Below are positions 52,331 through 60,166 of a stretch of DNA of 64,000 nucleotides, piece by piece. Positions within the stretch are counted from its first letter, which is position 1; each line of letters starts with the position of its first letter. Location of the stretch: NCBI RefSeq assembly GCF_035944355.1, contig NZ_DASZBH010000014.1:186001-250000 (forward strand), read 5' to 3'. The notes under the pieces were generated by a model. It saw nothing but the letters and a program-made list of their open reading frames with translations. It did not search any database and was not told the DNA's origin. The DNA comes from Frateuria_A sp035944355 (lineage in GTDB: Bacteria > Pseudomonadota > Gammaproteobacteria > Xanthomonadales > Rhodanobacteraceae). A program made the translations under genes and the position numbers.

Positions 52331-53421
52331 GCGGACGCCTCCTGGGAAAGCCGACGTCCTCCCGACGCGGGCTCGGCCAGCACGGCGAGTACCCGGTCGT
52401 TCTGCGCCGGCGTGCCCACGGTGATGCGCAAGGCATCGTGCAGGCCGGTGTAACGGCGTACGTCGCGCACCACGATGCCCGCGCCGAGCAGGCGGCGGAA
52501 TGCGCCATCGGCATCGTCGAAGCGCACGGCCAGGAAATTCGCCTGCGACGGCAGCACGGCGCGCACGCCGGGCAGGCCATGCAGCGCAGCGGCCATGCGC
52601 AAGCGCTCGGCGCGGACGGTAGCGATACGCGCACGCGCCGCCGCCTGCCCCTCCGCCGACAAGGCCCGCAAGGCCGCCGCAAGGCAGGGCCGCGGCACCG
52701 GATACGGCGGCAGGATGCGCCGCAACAGCGCCACCACGGCAGGATTGGCAAGCAGGCAACCGATGCGCGCCCCGGCCAGGGCCCAGGCCTTCGACAGCGT
52801 GCGCAGCACGACCAGGTGCTCGTAGCGGTCGAGCAGCGTCGCCGCGCCGGCCTCGTCGGCAAACTCCGCGTAGGCCTCGTCCACCACCAGCAGCGCACGC
52901 CCGGCCAGTTGCCGGGCCAGGCGCTCGACCTGCTGCAGCGCCACGCCGGCGCCGGACGGGTTGTTCGGCGCACAGACGAAAACCAGCTTCACCGCGGGAG
53001 TGAGCGCCGCCAATACCGCATCGACGTCCAGCGCGAAGCCCGCGGCCAGCGGCACCTCGACCACCGCCGCATGCTGGATGCGCGCACATACCGCGTACAT
53101 GCCAAACGTGGGCGGCTGCACCAGGATCGCATCCTGACCGGCGCGGCAGAACGCGCGCACCAGCAGGTCGATCGCCTCGTCGCTGCCGCGACCGACCAGC
53201 ACCTGCCCGGCGCGCACGCCGTAGAGCGCGGCCAGCCGGTCGAGCAGCGCCGCCGGCTGCGGATCCGGATAGCGGTGGCAATCCAGCCCCTCGTCGCCGA
53301 ACGGCGCCCAGGGCGACTCGTTGGCATTGAGCAGCACCTCGCCGCCGGCCGCCTCCATGCGCGCGGAGGAATACGGCACCAGCGCGCGGATCTCCGCGCG
53401 CGCGAGTTCGATCACGCTCAT
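52327..53421 (-). CDS. hisC: Histidinol-phosphate aminotransferase
   Basis: PLP enzyme converting imidazole acetol phosphate and glutamate to histidinol phosphate. 364 residues of the class I/II aminotransferase fold. LLNANESPWAP at the N-terminus, CAPNNPSGAG, VVDEAYAEFAD and the Schiff-base lysine in RTLSKAWALAGARIG are clear. The ATG overlaps the hisD stop. Confidence 0.96.
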   Translation of the reverse strand: MSVIELARAEIRALVPYSSARMEAAGGEVLLNANESPWAPFGDEGLDCHRYPDPQPAALLDRLAALYGVRAGQVLVGRGSDEAIDLLVRAFCRAGQDAILVQPPTFGMYAVCARIQHAAVVEVPLAAGFALDVDAVLAALTPAVKLVFVCAPNNPSGAGVALQQVERLARQLAGRALLVVDEAYAEFADEAGAATLLDRYEHLVVLRTLSKAWALAGARIGCLLANPAVVALLRRILPPYPVPRPCLAAALRALSAEGQAAARARIATVRAERLRMAAALHGLPGVRAVLPSQANFLAVRFDDADGAFRRLLGAGIVVRDVRRYTGLHDALRITVGTPAQNDRVLAVLAEPASGGRRLSQEASA

Positions 53422-54743
53422 GCGACCGGCACCCTTGCGTCCATCGGCTGCAGCGCGGCCAGGCGCAGGGTCACCGCCCGGCGGTGCGCCTCCAGTTGCT
53501 CGGCCGCGGCGAGCGTGGCCGTGCACGGGCCGATCGCCTGCAGGCCGGCGGGGGTCAGCTCCTGCACGCTGATCTGCTTCTGGAAGCTCGCCACCGACAG
53601 GCCGCTGTAGCTGCGCGCGTAGCCGTAGGTCGGCAGCACATGGTTGCTGCCGCTGGAGTAGTCGCCCACGGATTCGGGCGTCCACGCGCCGAGGAACACC
53701 GAGCCGGCGCTCTGCACGCGGTCGAGCCAGGCGCGCGGCTCGGCGACCTGGAGGATCAGGTGCTCGGGTGCGTAGCGGTTGCTCACCGCCAGCGCCTCGT
53801 CGAGCGAACCCACCTCGATCAGCCGGCTGTGCGAGAGCGCCTCGCGTGCGATGGCGGCGCGGGGCAAGGCCGCGCACTGCCGTTCGATCTCGCTCGCCAC
53901 CGCATCCAGCAACGCCGACGACGGACTGACCAGCAACACCTGCGAGTCCGGCCCGTGCTCGGCCTGCGACAGCAGGTCCGCCGCCACGAAGGCGGGTCGC
54001 GCCTGCGCGTCGGCGATCACCAGCACTTCCGACGGGCCTGCCGGCATGTCGATCGCCGCGCCCTGCGGATCGATCGACACCTGCAGCTTCGCCTCGGTCG
54101 CCCAGGCATTGCCGGGGCCGAACAGCTTGTCGCAACGGGGCACGCTGGCGGTGCCGTAGGCCATGGCGGCGATCGCCTGCGCGCCGCCGAGCTTGAACAC
54201 CCGGTGGGCGCCGACAACACGCGCGGCGTAGAGCACCGCCGGGTCGCAGCGGCCGTCCGGCCGCGCCGGCGAGCACAGCACCACCTGCGGGCAGCCCGCG
54301 ATGCGCGCCGGCACGCCCAGCATCAGCGCGGTCGAGGGCAATGGCGCGCTGCCGGCGGGCACGTACAGGCCGACCCGGCCGATCGGCCGCTGCACGCGCT
54401 CCACCCGCACGCCGGGCGCGGTATCGACCGCCACCGACCCGGGAGCGGCGGCGCGGTGGAACGTCTCGATGCGCGCCGCCGCCTCGCGGATCGCCGCCTT
54501 CAGCGCCGGGTCGAGCGCGGCCTGCGCCTCGTCTATCTCGGCCGCCGTCACCTCCAGGCTTTCCAGCCGGACCCGGTCGTAGGCATTGGTGAAGCGGAAC
54601 AGCGCATCGTCACCGTGCATCCGCACGGCGGCGAGGATCCGCTGTACGCCTTCGCGCAGCTCGTCCGCGCGTACCTGCTCCGGCCGCGCCAGTGCGTCGG
54701 CGCGGCCGCGCTCGTCCAGACGGTTCCAGTCCAGCCGCTTCAT
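53418..54743 (-). CDS. hisD: Histidinol dehydrogenase
   Basis: Last two steps: NAD-dependent four-electron oxidation of histidinol to histidine; a zinc homodimer. 441 residues. The active-site region includes PAGPSEVLVIAD, LLSQAEHGPDSQ (zinc Gln/His), NRYAPEHL (catalytic Glu-His) and GSNHVLPT. The ATG overlaps the hisG stop. Confidence 0.97.
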   Translation of the reverse strand: MKRLDWNRLDERGRADALARPEQVRADELREGVQRILAAVRMHGDDALFRFTNAYDRVRLESLEVTAAEIDEAQAALDPALKAAIREAAARIETFHRAAAPGSVAVDTAPGVRVERVQRPIGRVGLYVPAGSAPLPSTALMLGVPARIAGCPQVVLCSPARPDGRCDPAVLYAARVVGAHRVFKLGGAQAIAAMAYGTASVPRCDKLFGPGNAWATEAKLQVSIDPQGAAIDMPAGPSEVLVIADAQARPAFVAADLLSQAEHGPDSQVLLVSPSSALLDAVASEIERQCAALPRAAIAREALSHSRLIEVGSLDEALAVSNRYAPEHLILQVAEPRAWLDRVQSAGSVFLGAWTPESVGDYSSGSNHVLPTYGYARSYSGLSVASFQKQISVQELTPAGLQAIGPCTATLAAAEQLEAHRRAVTLRLAALQPMDARVPVA

Positions 54744-55636
54744 GCCAGCATCCGCTCCACCGGCAGTACGAACATCTCGCGCGCGCCGGCCTTCTTGATC
54801 TCTTCCAGTTGGCGCCAGCCCACCTCGCCGGCGCACAGAGCCTGCAGCATCACCTGGTCCGGCTGGCCGGCCAGCGGCAGCAAGGTCGGCTGCGGCCCGC
54901 CCGGCAACAGGCGGGTGATCGCCTCCAGCGAGCCACGCGCGGCCTGCAACAACAGCAGGCGCGATTCGCGCACCTGGATCACCCCGTCGATGCGCTTGAG
55001 CAGCAGTTCGACCAGGTCGCCGCGCTCGTCGGCCGGCAACACCTGCGGCCCGACCAGCAGCGCCTCGCTCTGCAGCACCACCTCCGTCTCGCGCAACTGG
55101 TTGGCCGCCAACGTGCCGCCGCTCTGCACCAGGTCGCAGATGGCATCGGCCGTGCCCAGCCGGGGCGCGATCTCCACCGAACCGGCCAACGTCACCACGC
55201 CCGCATCGATGCCGCGCTCGCGCAGCCACTGGCCGAGCAGGCCCGGATAGGACGTGGCGATGCGCCGCCCGGCCAGGTCGGCCGGGCCGGCATAGTCCAG
55301 CTCCTGCGGCACCGCCAGCGACAACCGGCAACGGCCGAAGCCCAGCGCGCGCCATTCGGCCAACGTGAGCTGATCCTCGCCCCCGCAAGTGAGCTGGTAT
55401 TCGTTGAGCACGTTGCGCCCGACGATGCCCAAGTCGCACACGCCCTGGGCGATCAGCCCGGGAATGTCGTCGTCACGCACCAGCAGCAGGTCCACCGGCT
55501 CGCCCTCGCCGAAGCAGAACAGCTTGTCGCGGCTCTGCCGGAAGCTGAGCCCGCAGCGCGTGAGCAGATCCTGCGCCGGCTCGGTGAGCCGGCCGGACTT
55601 CTGCATGGCGATGCGCAAGCGGTCGCGCGGCCTCAC
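54740..55636 (-). CDS. hisG: ATP phosphoribosyltransferase, long form (HisG)
   Basis: First, committed step: ATP plus PRPP to phosphoribosyl-ATP. 298 residues with the C-terminal ACT-like regulatory domain of the long (HisG_L) form, so it needs no HisZ and should be feedback-inhibited by histidine. RLRIAMQKSGRL, DLGIVGRN and the PRPP loop GTADAICDLVQSGGTL are visible. The start is a GTG overlapping the yerC stop (GTGA); an ATG ten codons on lacks conserved residues. Confidence 0.96.
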   Translation of the reverse strand: MRPRDRLRIAMQKSGRLTEPAQDLLTRCGLSFRQSRDKLFCFGEGEPVDLLLVRDDDIPGLIAQGVCDLGIVGRNVLNEYQLTCGGEDQLTLAEWRALGFGRCRLSLAVPQELDYAGPADLAGRRIATSYPGLLGQWLRERGIDAGVVTLAGSVEIAPRLGTADAICDLVQSGGTLAANQLRETEVVLQSEALLVGPQVLPADERGDLVELLLKRIDGVIQVRESRLLLLQAARGSLEAITRLLPGGPQPTLLPLAGQPDQVMLQALCAGEVGWRQLEEIKKAGAREMFVLPVERMLA

Positions 55637-55965
55637 GGCGACACCTTCGCGAGTTTGCGCTTACGCGCCGCGCGCGCCGCCGCCGCGAGGTAGCCGCCGT
55701 TGCCCTGGTTGAGGAAGCGCGCGACCCGCCCGATGGTGGTGATGCTCACCCCCGTGCGCTCGTGGATCTCCCGGTAGGGCAGCTCCTCCTGCAGGTACGG
55801 CACCACCCGCCAGCGATCCACCAGCGCCTCCAGCTCCGCCGGCGTGCACAGGTCATGCAGGAACGCCTGCATCTCGTCCACGTCGCGCAGCGCCAGCAGC
55901 GCCTCGCAGAGGCTGCGCTCCACCGACTCGTTCGGGGTCTCGGGGTCGATCGCTCGTCGCTTCAT
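55633..55965 (-). CDS. yerC: TrpR-like transcriptional regulator, YerC/YecD family
   Basis: A 110-residue helix-turn-helix protein of the TrpR superfamily placed directly before hisG. The HTH lies at about 60-88 (LPYREIHERTGVSITTIGRVARFLN), followed by a basic tail. Established: TrpR-type repressors bind an amino acid between core and HTH. Inference: this one senses histidine and represses yerC-his. A TrpR-like palindrome directly abuts its start codon, and no ribosome binding site is visible, so the message may be leaderless. Confidence 0.9.
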   Translation of the reverse strand: MKRRAIDPETPNESVERSLCEALLALRDVDEMQAFLHDLCTPAELEALVDRWRVVPYLQEELPYREIHERTGVSITTIGRVARFLNQGNGGYLAAAARAARKRKLAKVSP

Positions 55966-55968
55966 AAT

Positions 55969-55986
55969 GTACTAACGCGCTAATAC
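55969..55986 (-). promoter_or_regulatory. TrpR-like operator/promoter of the his operon
   Basis: GTACTAACGCGCTAATAC (14 of 18 positions symmetrical), ending three bases before the yerC ATG. The outer GTACTA is shared with the E. coli trp operator. On the minus strand TTGAGC (55996-55991), 16 bases and TAGTAC (55974-55969) could be the promoter, fully overlapped by the palindrome. The 230 bases further up to the lpxK end show no gene. Confidence 0.55.
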
Positions 55987-56216
55987 GAAAGCTCAAAGGT
56001 ACAGCAGCGTTTGTGAGCACGCAACCGCGCGAAGTCCGGGAACGATTCGGGAGGTACCTTCTTGGGCAGTTGCGGCCGGCCGATGCCTACTGCGGTAGGT
56101 GCAGGCGTGGGCGCCAAGAGCGGTAGACGCCCCGACCATCGATCCACCCGCGACTTCTGCTGCTGGCTTGCGAAGCCGTCCGCCTTGAACGAATTGTTGG
56201 GAAGCGGAGATCCGGC

Positions 56217-57200
56217 CTAGATGCTTTCGCGACTCGCACGGACGCGCCGGTCGAGTACTTCGAAGAACTCTTCCGGCAATTGCGCCTTGACCGGCACCCG
56301 CCACCATCCCGGCTGCGCGAAGCGCCGGCACTTGATGGCGTCCTTGTCGGTCATCAGCACCGGCAGTTCCTCGCCGAAGTGGAAATCGGCGGGAGCGAAG
56401 GTGTGGTGGTCGGGGAAGGCGTGTTCGATCGGCAGGATGCCGTAGGCGCGCAAGCTGTCGAAGAAGCGCGCGGGATGGCCGATGGCGGCGACCGCGTGGA
56501 CGCGCTGCCCGGTGAAGGAGGTGAGCGTCTGGCGGCTCTCGTCCACCAGCGAACAGGCATCGCCGCCCACGAGCTCCATGGGGTAGGCGCCCATGCGTTC
56601 GCCGCCGTTGCACACGCGGATGTCCGCGGTCGCCAGGCGTATCAACGGTTCGCGCAGCGGGCCGACGGGCAGCAGGCGGCCGTTGCCGAAGCCGCGCACG
56701 GCGTCGATGACGCAGATCTCCACGTCGCGGGCGAGCCGGTAATGCTGCAGGCCGTCGTCGGCGATGACCAGGTCGCAACCGGCGTCGATCAACAGGCGCG
56801 CCGTGGCGGGGCGGTCGCGGCCTACCGCCACCGGGATGCCGTGCGCGCGAATCAGGCTGGGTTCGTCGCCTACCTGCAACGGGTTGGGGGACGCAGTCAG
56901 CAGCACCGGCTCGCGCTGGCGTCCGCCGTAGCCGCGGCTGACCACGCCGGGCGCGAAGCCGCGCTCGCGCAATGCCTGGGCCACGGCGATCGTCAACGGC
57001 GTCTTGCCCGTGCCGCCGACGGTGATGTTGCCGATCACCACCACCGGCACCGGCAGGCTCACGCTGCGCAGCCAGCCGCGCCGGTAGAGCGCCCGGCGCA
57101 GGCCGGTCACGCCGCCGTAGAGCCAGGACAGGGAGTAGGTCCACCAGGGCGTACGACCCTCGCCGTACCAGGCACGCTCGAGTCGTTGTTCGAGCGCCAC
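56217..57200 (-). CDS. lpxK: Tetraacyldisaccharide 4'-kinase LpxK
   Basis: Phosphorylates the 4' position of the lipid A precursor to make lipid IVA at the inner membrane. 327 residues with a GTG start, 6 bases after msbA. The Walker A is VIGNITVGGTGKTPL (about 55-69), the base DDGLQHY carries the catalytic Asp, and an N-terminal hydrophobic stretch precedes it. Last gene of the comEC-exbB-exbD-msbA-lpxK set; the MsbA/LpxK pair is usual in gammaproteobacteria. Confidence 0.95.
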   Translation of the reverse strand: MALEQRLERAWYGEGRTPWWTYSLSWLYGGVTGLRRALYRRGWLRSVSLPVPVVVIGNITVGGTGKTPLTIAVAQALRERGFAPGVVSRGYGGRQREPVLLTASPNPLQVGDEPSLIRAHGIPVAVGRDRPATARLLIDAGCDLVIADDGLQHYRLARDVEICVIDAVRGFGNGRLLPVGPLREPLIRLATADIRVCNGGERMGAYPMELVGGDACSLVDESRQTLTSFTGQRVHAVAAIGHPARFFDSLRAYGILPIEHAFPDHHTFAPADFHFGEELPVLMTDKDAIKCRRFAQPGWWRVPVKAQLPEEFFEVLDRRVRASRESI

Positions 57201-57206
57201 GGCGGC

Positions 57207-58979
57207 CTAGCCCTCGTCCTGTTCGTGGAACTGCATGCGGTGCAAGGCCGCGTACTGGCCGCCCCGGGCGATCAGTTCGGCGTGCGTCCCACGCTCGACG
57301 ATGCGCCCCTGGTCCATCACCGCGATCTGGTCGGCGTGCTCGATGGTGGACAGGCGATGGGCGATGACCAGCGTGGTGCGGTCGCGCATCAAACGCTGCA
57401 GAGCCTGCTGGATCAGCCGTTCCGATTCGGTGTCCAGCGCACTGGTCGCTTCGTCAAGCACCAGGATGGGGGCGTTCTTGAGGACCGCGCGGGCGATCGC
57501 CAGGCGCTGGCGCTGGCCGCCGGAAAGCATGTTGCCACCCTGCCCGATCGGGCTGTGGATGCCCTGCGGCATGCGCTGGATGAACTCCATCGCGTTGGCC
57601 GCCTCGGCGGCCGCGATGATCTCGTCCTCGCTGGCGCCGGCAAGTTCCCCGTAGGCGATGTTTTCCGCGATGCTGCCGTCGAACAGCACCACGCTCTGCC
57701 CCACCCAGCCGATCTGCGCGCGCAGCGAGGCGAGGGTGTATTCGCGGTAGTCGGCGCCATCGAGCACGATGCGCCCGGCGCTGGGCTCCAGGAAGCGCGG
57801 CAGCAGGCTGACCAGGCTGCTCTTGCCGCTGCCCGAGCGACCGACCAGCGCTGTCACGCTGCCCGGCGCACAGTGCAGGTCGACTCCGCGCAGGGCATCG
57901 GTTTCGCTGCGCGGATAGCGCAGGCGCACGCCCTCGAAGCGGATGTCGCCGTGCGTATGCTCCAGCGCGATGCACCCCTGGTCTAGCTCCGGCGGCATGT
58001 CGATGACTTCGAACAAGTCTTCGGCCGCGGAAATGCCGCGCTGGATGTTCGCCTGGACGTTCGCCAGCCGCTTCAGCGACGGCATCATGGCGCCCATGGC
58101 CGTGAGCACCGTGACGAACACGCCCGGCGAGATCGCGTCGATGACGTTCGGCCGCGTCGCCAGATACACGAGCAAGGCCAGCGCGAGCGCCGCCACGGTC
58201 TGGATCGCCGTACTCGAACTGGCGCTGGTGGAGGCGATCTTCATGTTGAGGCGGCGCGCCCGGTTGGACACCTCCGCGAAGCGGACCGCCTCGTGCTTCT
58301 GGCCGCCGTATACGCGCACTTCCCGGTGGGCGCTGACCGATTCGCCGACCGTGCCGGTCACCGAGCCCATCGAGCCCTGGATACGCCGGCTGATCTGCCG
58401 GTAGCGCTTGCTGACGACCGTGGCCACCAGCGCGATGCCCGGCGCCATCATCAGCAGCGTGAGCGACAGATAGGCGCTATTGCTCAGCATCACGTACAGC
58501 ATGCCGATCACGGTGACGCCTTCGGTCACCACGATCTTCAGGGCATCGGTGGAAGCGGAGGCCACCTGTTCGCTGGTGTAGGTGATGCGCGAGATCTGCT
58601 GCCCGGAGGGCTCGCTGCCGAAGAAAGCGGCCGGCAGGCGCAGATAGGCCCTGAAGACGTCCGCCTGCATCGCCTGCACCACGTTGCGTCCCACATAGGA
58701 AATGCCGTAGTTGCTGACGAAGGTGCCGACGCCGCGCACCAGAAAGATCGCCACGATCCAGATCGGCATCCAGAAGATCAGGTAGGGGTCCTTCCTGGCG
58801 AACAGGTCGTCGATCATCGGCCGCAGCTTCTGGGTGAACGCCGTCAACGCGCCGCCGTCGACCGCCATGCCCAGGATCGCCACCAGCCCGATCGGCCACC
58901 AGCGCCGCGTATAGCCGAGCAACCGCTTGTAGACGCGCAGGGTGTCGGCGTCCCAGAGGGCGACCTTGCGGGCCGTCAA
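57207..58979 (-). CDS. msbA: Lipid A export ATP-binding/permease protein MsbA
   Basis: Homodimeric ABC exporter flipping lipid A-core across the inner membrane. 590 residues: six membrane segments in the first 310, then an ATPase with Walker A LVGRSGSGKSS, signature LSGGQRQRL, Walker B ILVLDEATSALD and H-loop VIAHRLST. The start is a TTG overlapping the exbD stop (TTGA); no ATG or GTG fits, since the family N-terminus starts within a few residues. Coupled translation with exbD follows from this. Confidence 0.95.
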   Translation of the reverse strand: MTARKVALWDADTLRVYKRLLGYTRRWWPIGLVAILGMAVDGGALTAFTQKLRPMIDDLFARKDPYLIFWMPIWIVAIFLVRGVGTFVSNYGISYVGRNVVQAMQADVFRAYLRLPAAFFGSEPSGQQISRITYTSEQVASASTDALKIVVTEGVTVIGMLYVMLSNSAYLSLTLLMMAPGIALVATVVSKRYRQISRRIQGSMGSVTGTVGESVSAHREVRVYGGQKHEAVRFAEVSNRARRLNMKIASTSASSSTAIQTVAALALALLVYLATRPNVIDAISPGVFVTVLTAMGAMMPSLKRLANVQANIQRGISAAEDLFEVIDMPPELDQGCIALEHTHGDIRFEGVRLRYPRSETDALRGVDLHCAPGSVTALVGRSGSGKSSLVSLLPRFLEPSAGRIVLDGADYREYTLASLRAQIGWVGQSVVLFDGSIAENIAYGELAGASEDEIIAAAEAANAMEFIQRMPQGIHSPIGQGGNMLSGGQRQRLAIARAVLKNAPILVLDEATSALDTESERLIQQALQRLMRDRTTLVIAHRLSTIEHADQIAVMDQGRIVERGTHAELIARGGQYAALHRMQFHEQDEG

Positions 58980-59404
58980 CGCGCGGCTTCCTGGCTGGGT
59001 GTAGTGGCAATGGACAGGTGCGTGAAGCCGAGCTGCCCTAGCGCGTCCATCGCGGTCACCACGTTCTGGTGCGGCGTCATGGCGTCGGCGCGGAGGGTGA
59101 CCGGGCGGTCATGGTCTTCGCCGGCCACGCGGGCGATCGCCTGCTTGAGCGGTTCGACCCCCTGCCCCATCACCTCGTCGCTGCCTACGTAGTAGCGGCC
59201 GTCGCGGTCGATCATCACGGTGAGCGCCGGAGCCTGCATGTCGCGGTCTTCGGCGCTGGCCTGCGGCAGGGTGACCTGCAGGCGCGAGTGCTGCACGAAG
59301 GTGGTCGTCAGCACGAAAAACATCAGCAGCGTCAGCAGCACGTCGATCAACGAGATCACGTTGATCTCGAAATCGTCCTGCCGACGGTCGGAACCGATAC
59401 GCAT
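58976..59404 (-). CDS. exbD: ExbD/TolR family biopolymer transport protein
   Basis: 142 residues: a short cytosolic tail, one membrane segment at about 15-35 (INVISLIDVLLTLLMFFVLTTTF) with the proton-path Asp21 in SLIDVLL, and a periplasmic domain. It forms an energised motor with ExbB. Its targets are unknown; in Xanthomonadales this copy sits with msbA, far from any tonB, so a role in envelope transport other than siderophore uptake is possible. Starts 8 bases after exbB. Confidence 0.9.
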   Translation of the reverse strand: MRIGSDRRQDDFEINVISLIDVLLTLLMFFVLTTTFVQHSRLQVTLPQASAEDRDMQAPALTVMIDRDGRYYVGSDEVMGQGVEPLKQAIARVAGEDHDRPVTLRADAMTPHQNVVTAMDALGQLGFTHLSIATTPSQEAAR

Positions 59405-59412
59405 GCGTGGCC

Positions 59413-60069
59413 TCAGCCGGCGTTGGAAGCGGCGGCGGGCGCGCGGCGCGGGCGCGCCGCCGGCACGGCGGTGCCGGTCAGCTCGTCCAGCAGCGCGGTG
59501 GCCTGCTTCTCCATCTCGATGCAGTAACCGGCCACCTTGGAGCGGAAGTAGCGGTGCAGCACGTAGGCCGGGATCGCCACGATCAGGCCGGTGGCCGTAC
59601 AGATCAGCGCCTCGCCGATGCCGCCGGCCATCTTGGTCGGGTCGGCCATGCCGCCACCCATCACCTGCATGAACATGCGGATCAGGCCGATCACCGTGCC
59701 CAGCAGGCCCAGCAGCGGACCGATCAGCGCGATGGTGCCCAGCGTGTTGAGGTAGCGCTCCATACGGTGGACCACGTGGCGGCCGGTGTCCTCGATGCGC
59801 TCCTTGATCTGCTCGCGCGGGCGGTTGCGCACGGCGAGCGCGCCGGCCAGCAGCTCGCCCAGCGGCGAGCCGGCGGCGAGGGCGTCCAGGTGCTTGGGAT
59901 CGAGCTGGCCGCTGCGCGCCCACTGGCGCACTTCCTCGCCCAGGCCATCGGGCAGCACCGACTTGCGGCGCAGTGTCCACCAGCGCTCCAGCACGATCGC
60001 CAGAGCCGCCGCCGAGCACACCAGGATGGGCAGCATCGCCCAACCGCCAGCCATCAGAATTTCGAGCAC
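59413..60069 (-). CDS. exbB: MotA/TolQ/ExbB proton channel family protein
   Basis: 218 residues with three membrane segments (about 10-30, 105-130, 145-170). The motor signature is TLGTIALIGPLLGLLGTVIGLI and GGIGEALICTATGLIVAIPAY, with the Thr/Ala positions of the channel. GTG at 60069 is preferred to a TTG two codons earlier, because GGGAG is six bases before it and the family begins MLE-x-x-x-AGG. Partner of the next gene, exbD. Confidence 0.92.
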   Translation of the reverse strand: MLEILMAGGWAMLPILVCSAAALAIVLERWWTLRRKSVLPDGLGEEVRQWARSGQLDPKHLDALAAGSPLGELLAGALAVRNRPREQIKERIEDTGRHVVHRMERYLNTLGTIALIGPLLGLLGTVIGLIRMFMQVMGGGMADPTKMAGGIGEALICTATGLIVAIPAYVLHRYFRSKVAGYCIEMEKQATALLDELTGTAVPAARPRRAPAAASNAG

Positions 60070-60109
60070 TGCCAACTCCCGCTACAGCTACTTCCCAAGG
60101 GAAGGCGGC

Positions 60110-60118
60110 ATCATAGCA
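60110..60118 (-). promoter_or_regulatory. Candidate promoter of exbB-exbD-msbA-lpxK
   Basis: Extended -10 TGC-TATGAT on the minus strand, about 40 bases before the exbB start. No matching -35 is visible. It lies in the 97-base gap after comEC. Confidence 0.4.
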
Positions 60119-60166
60119 GTCCCTTCAGGGGGTTCCGCGGCGCGCTTGGCAGTTGCAAAACGCCGT

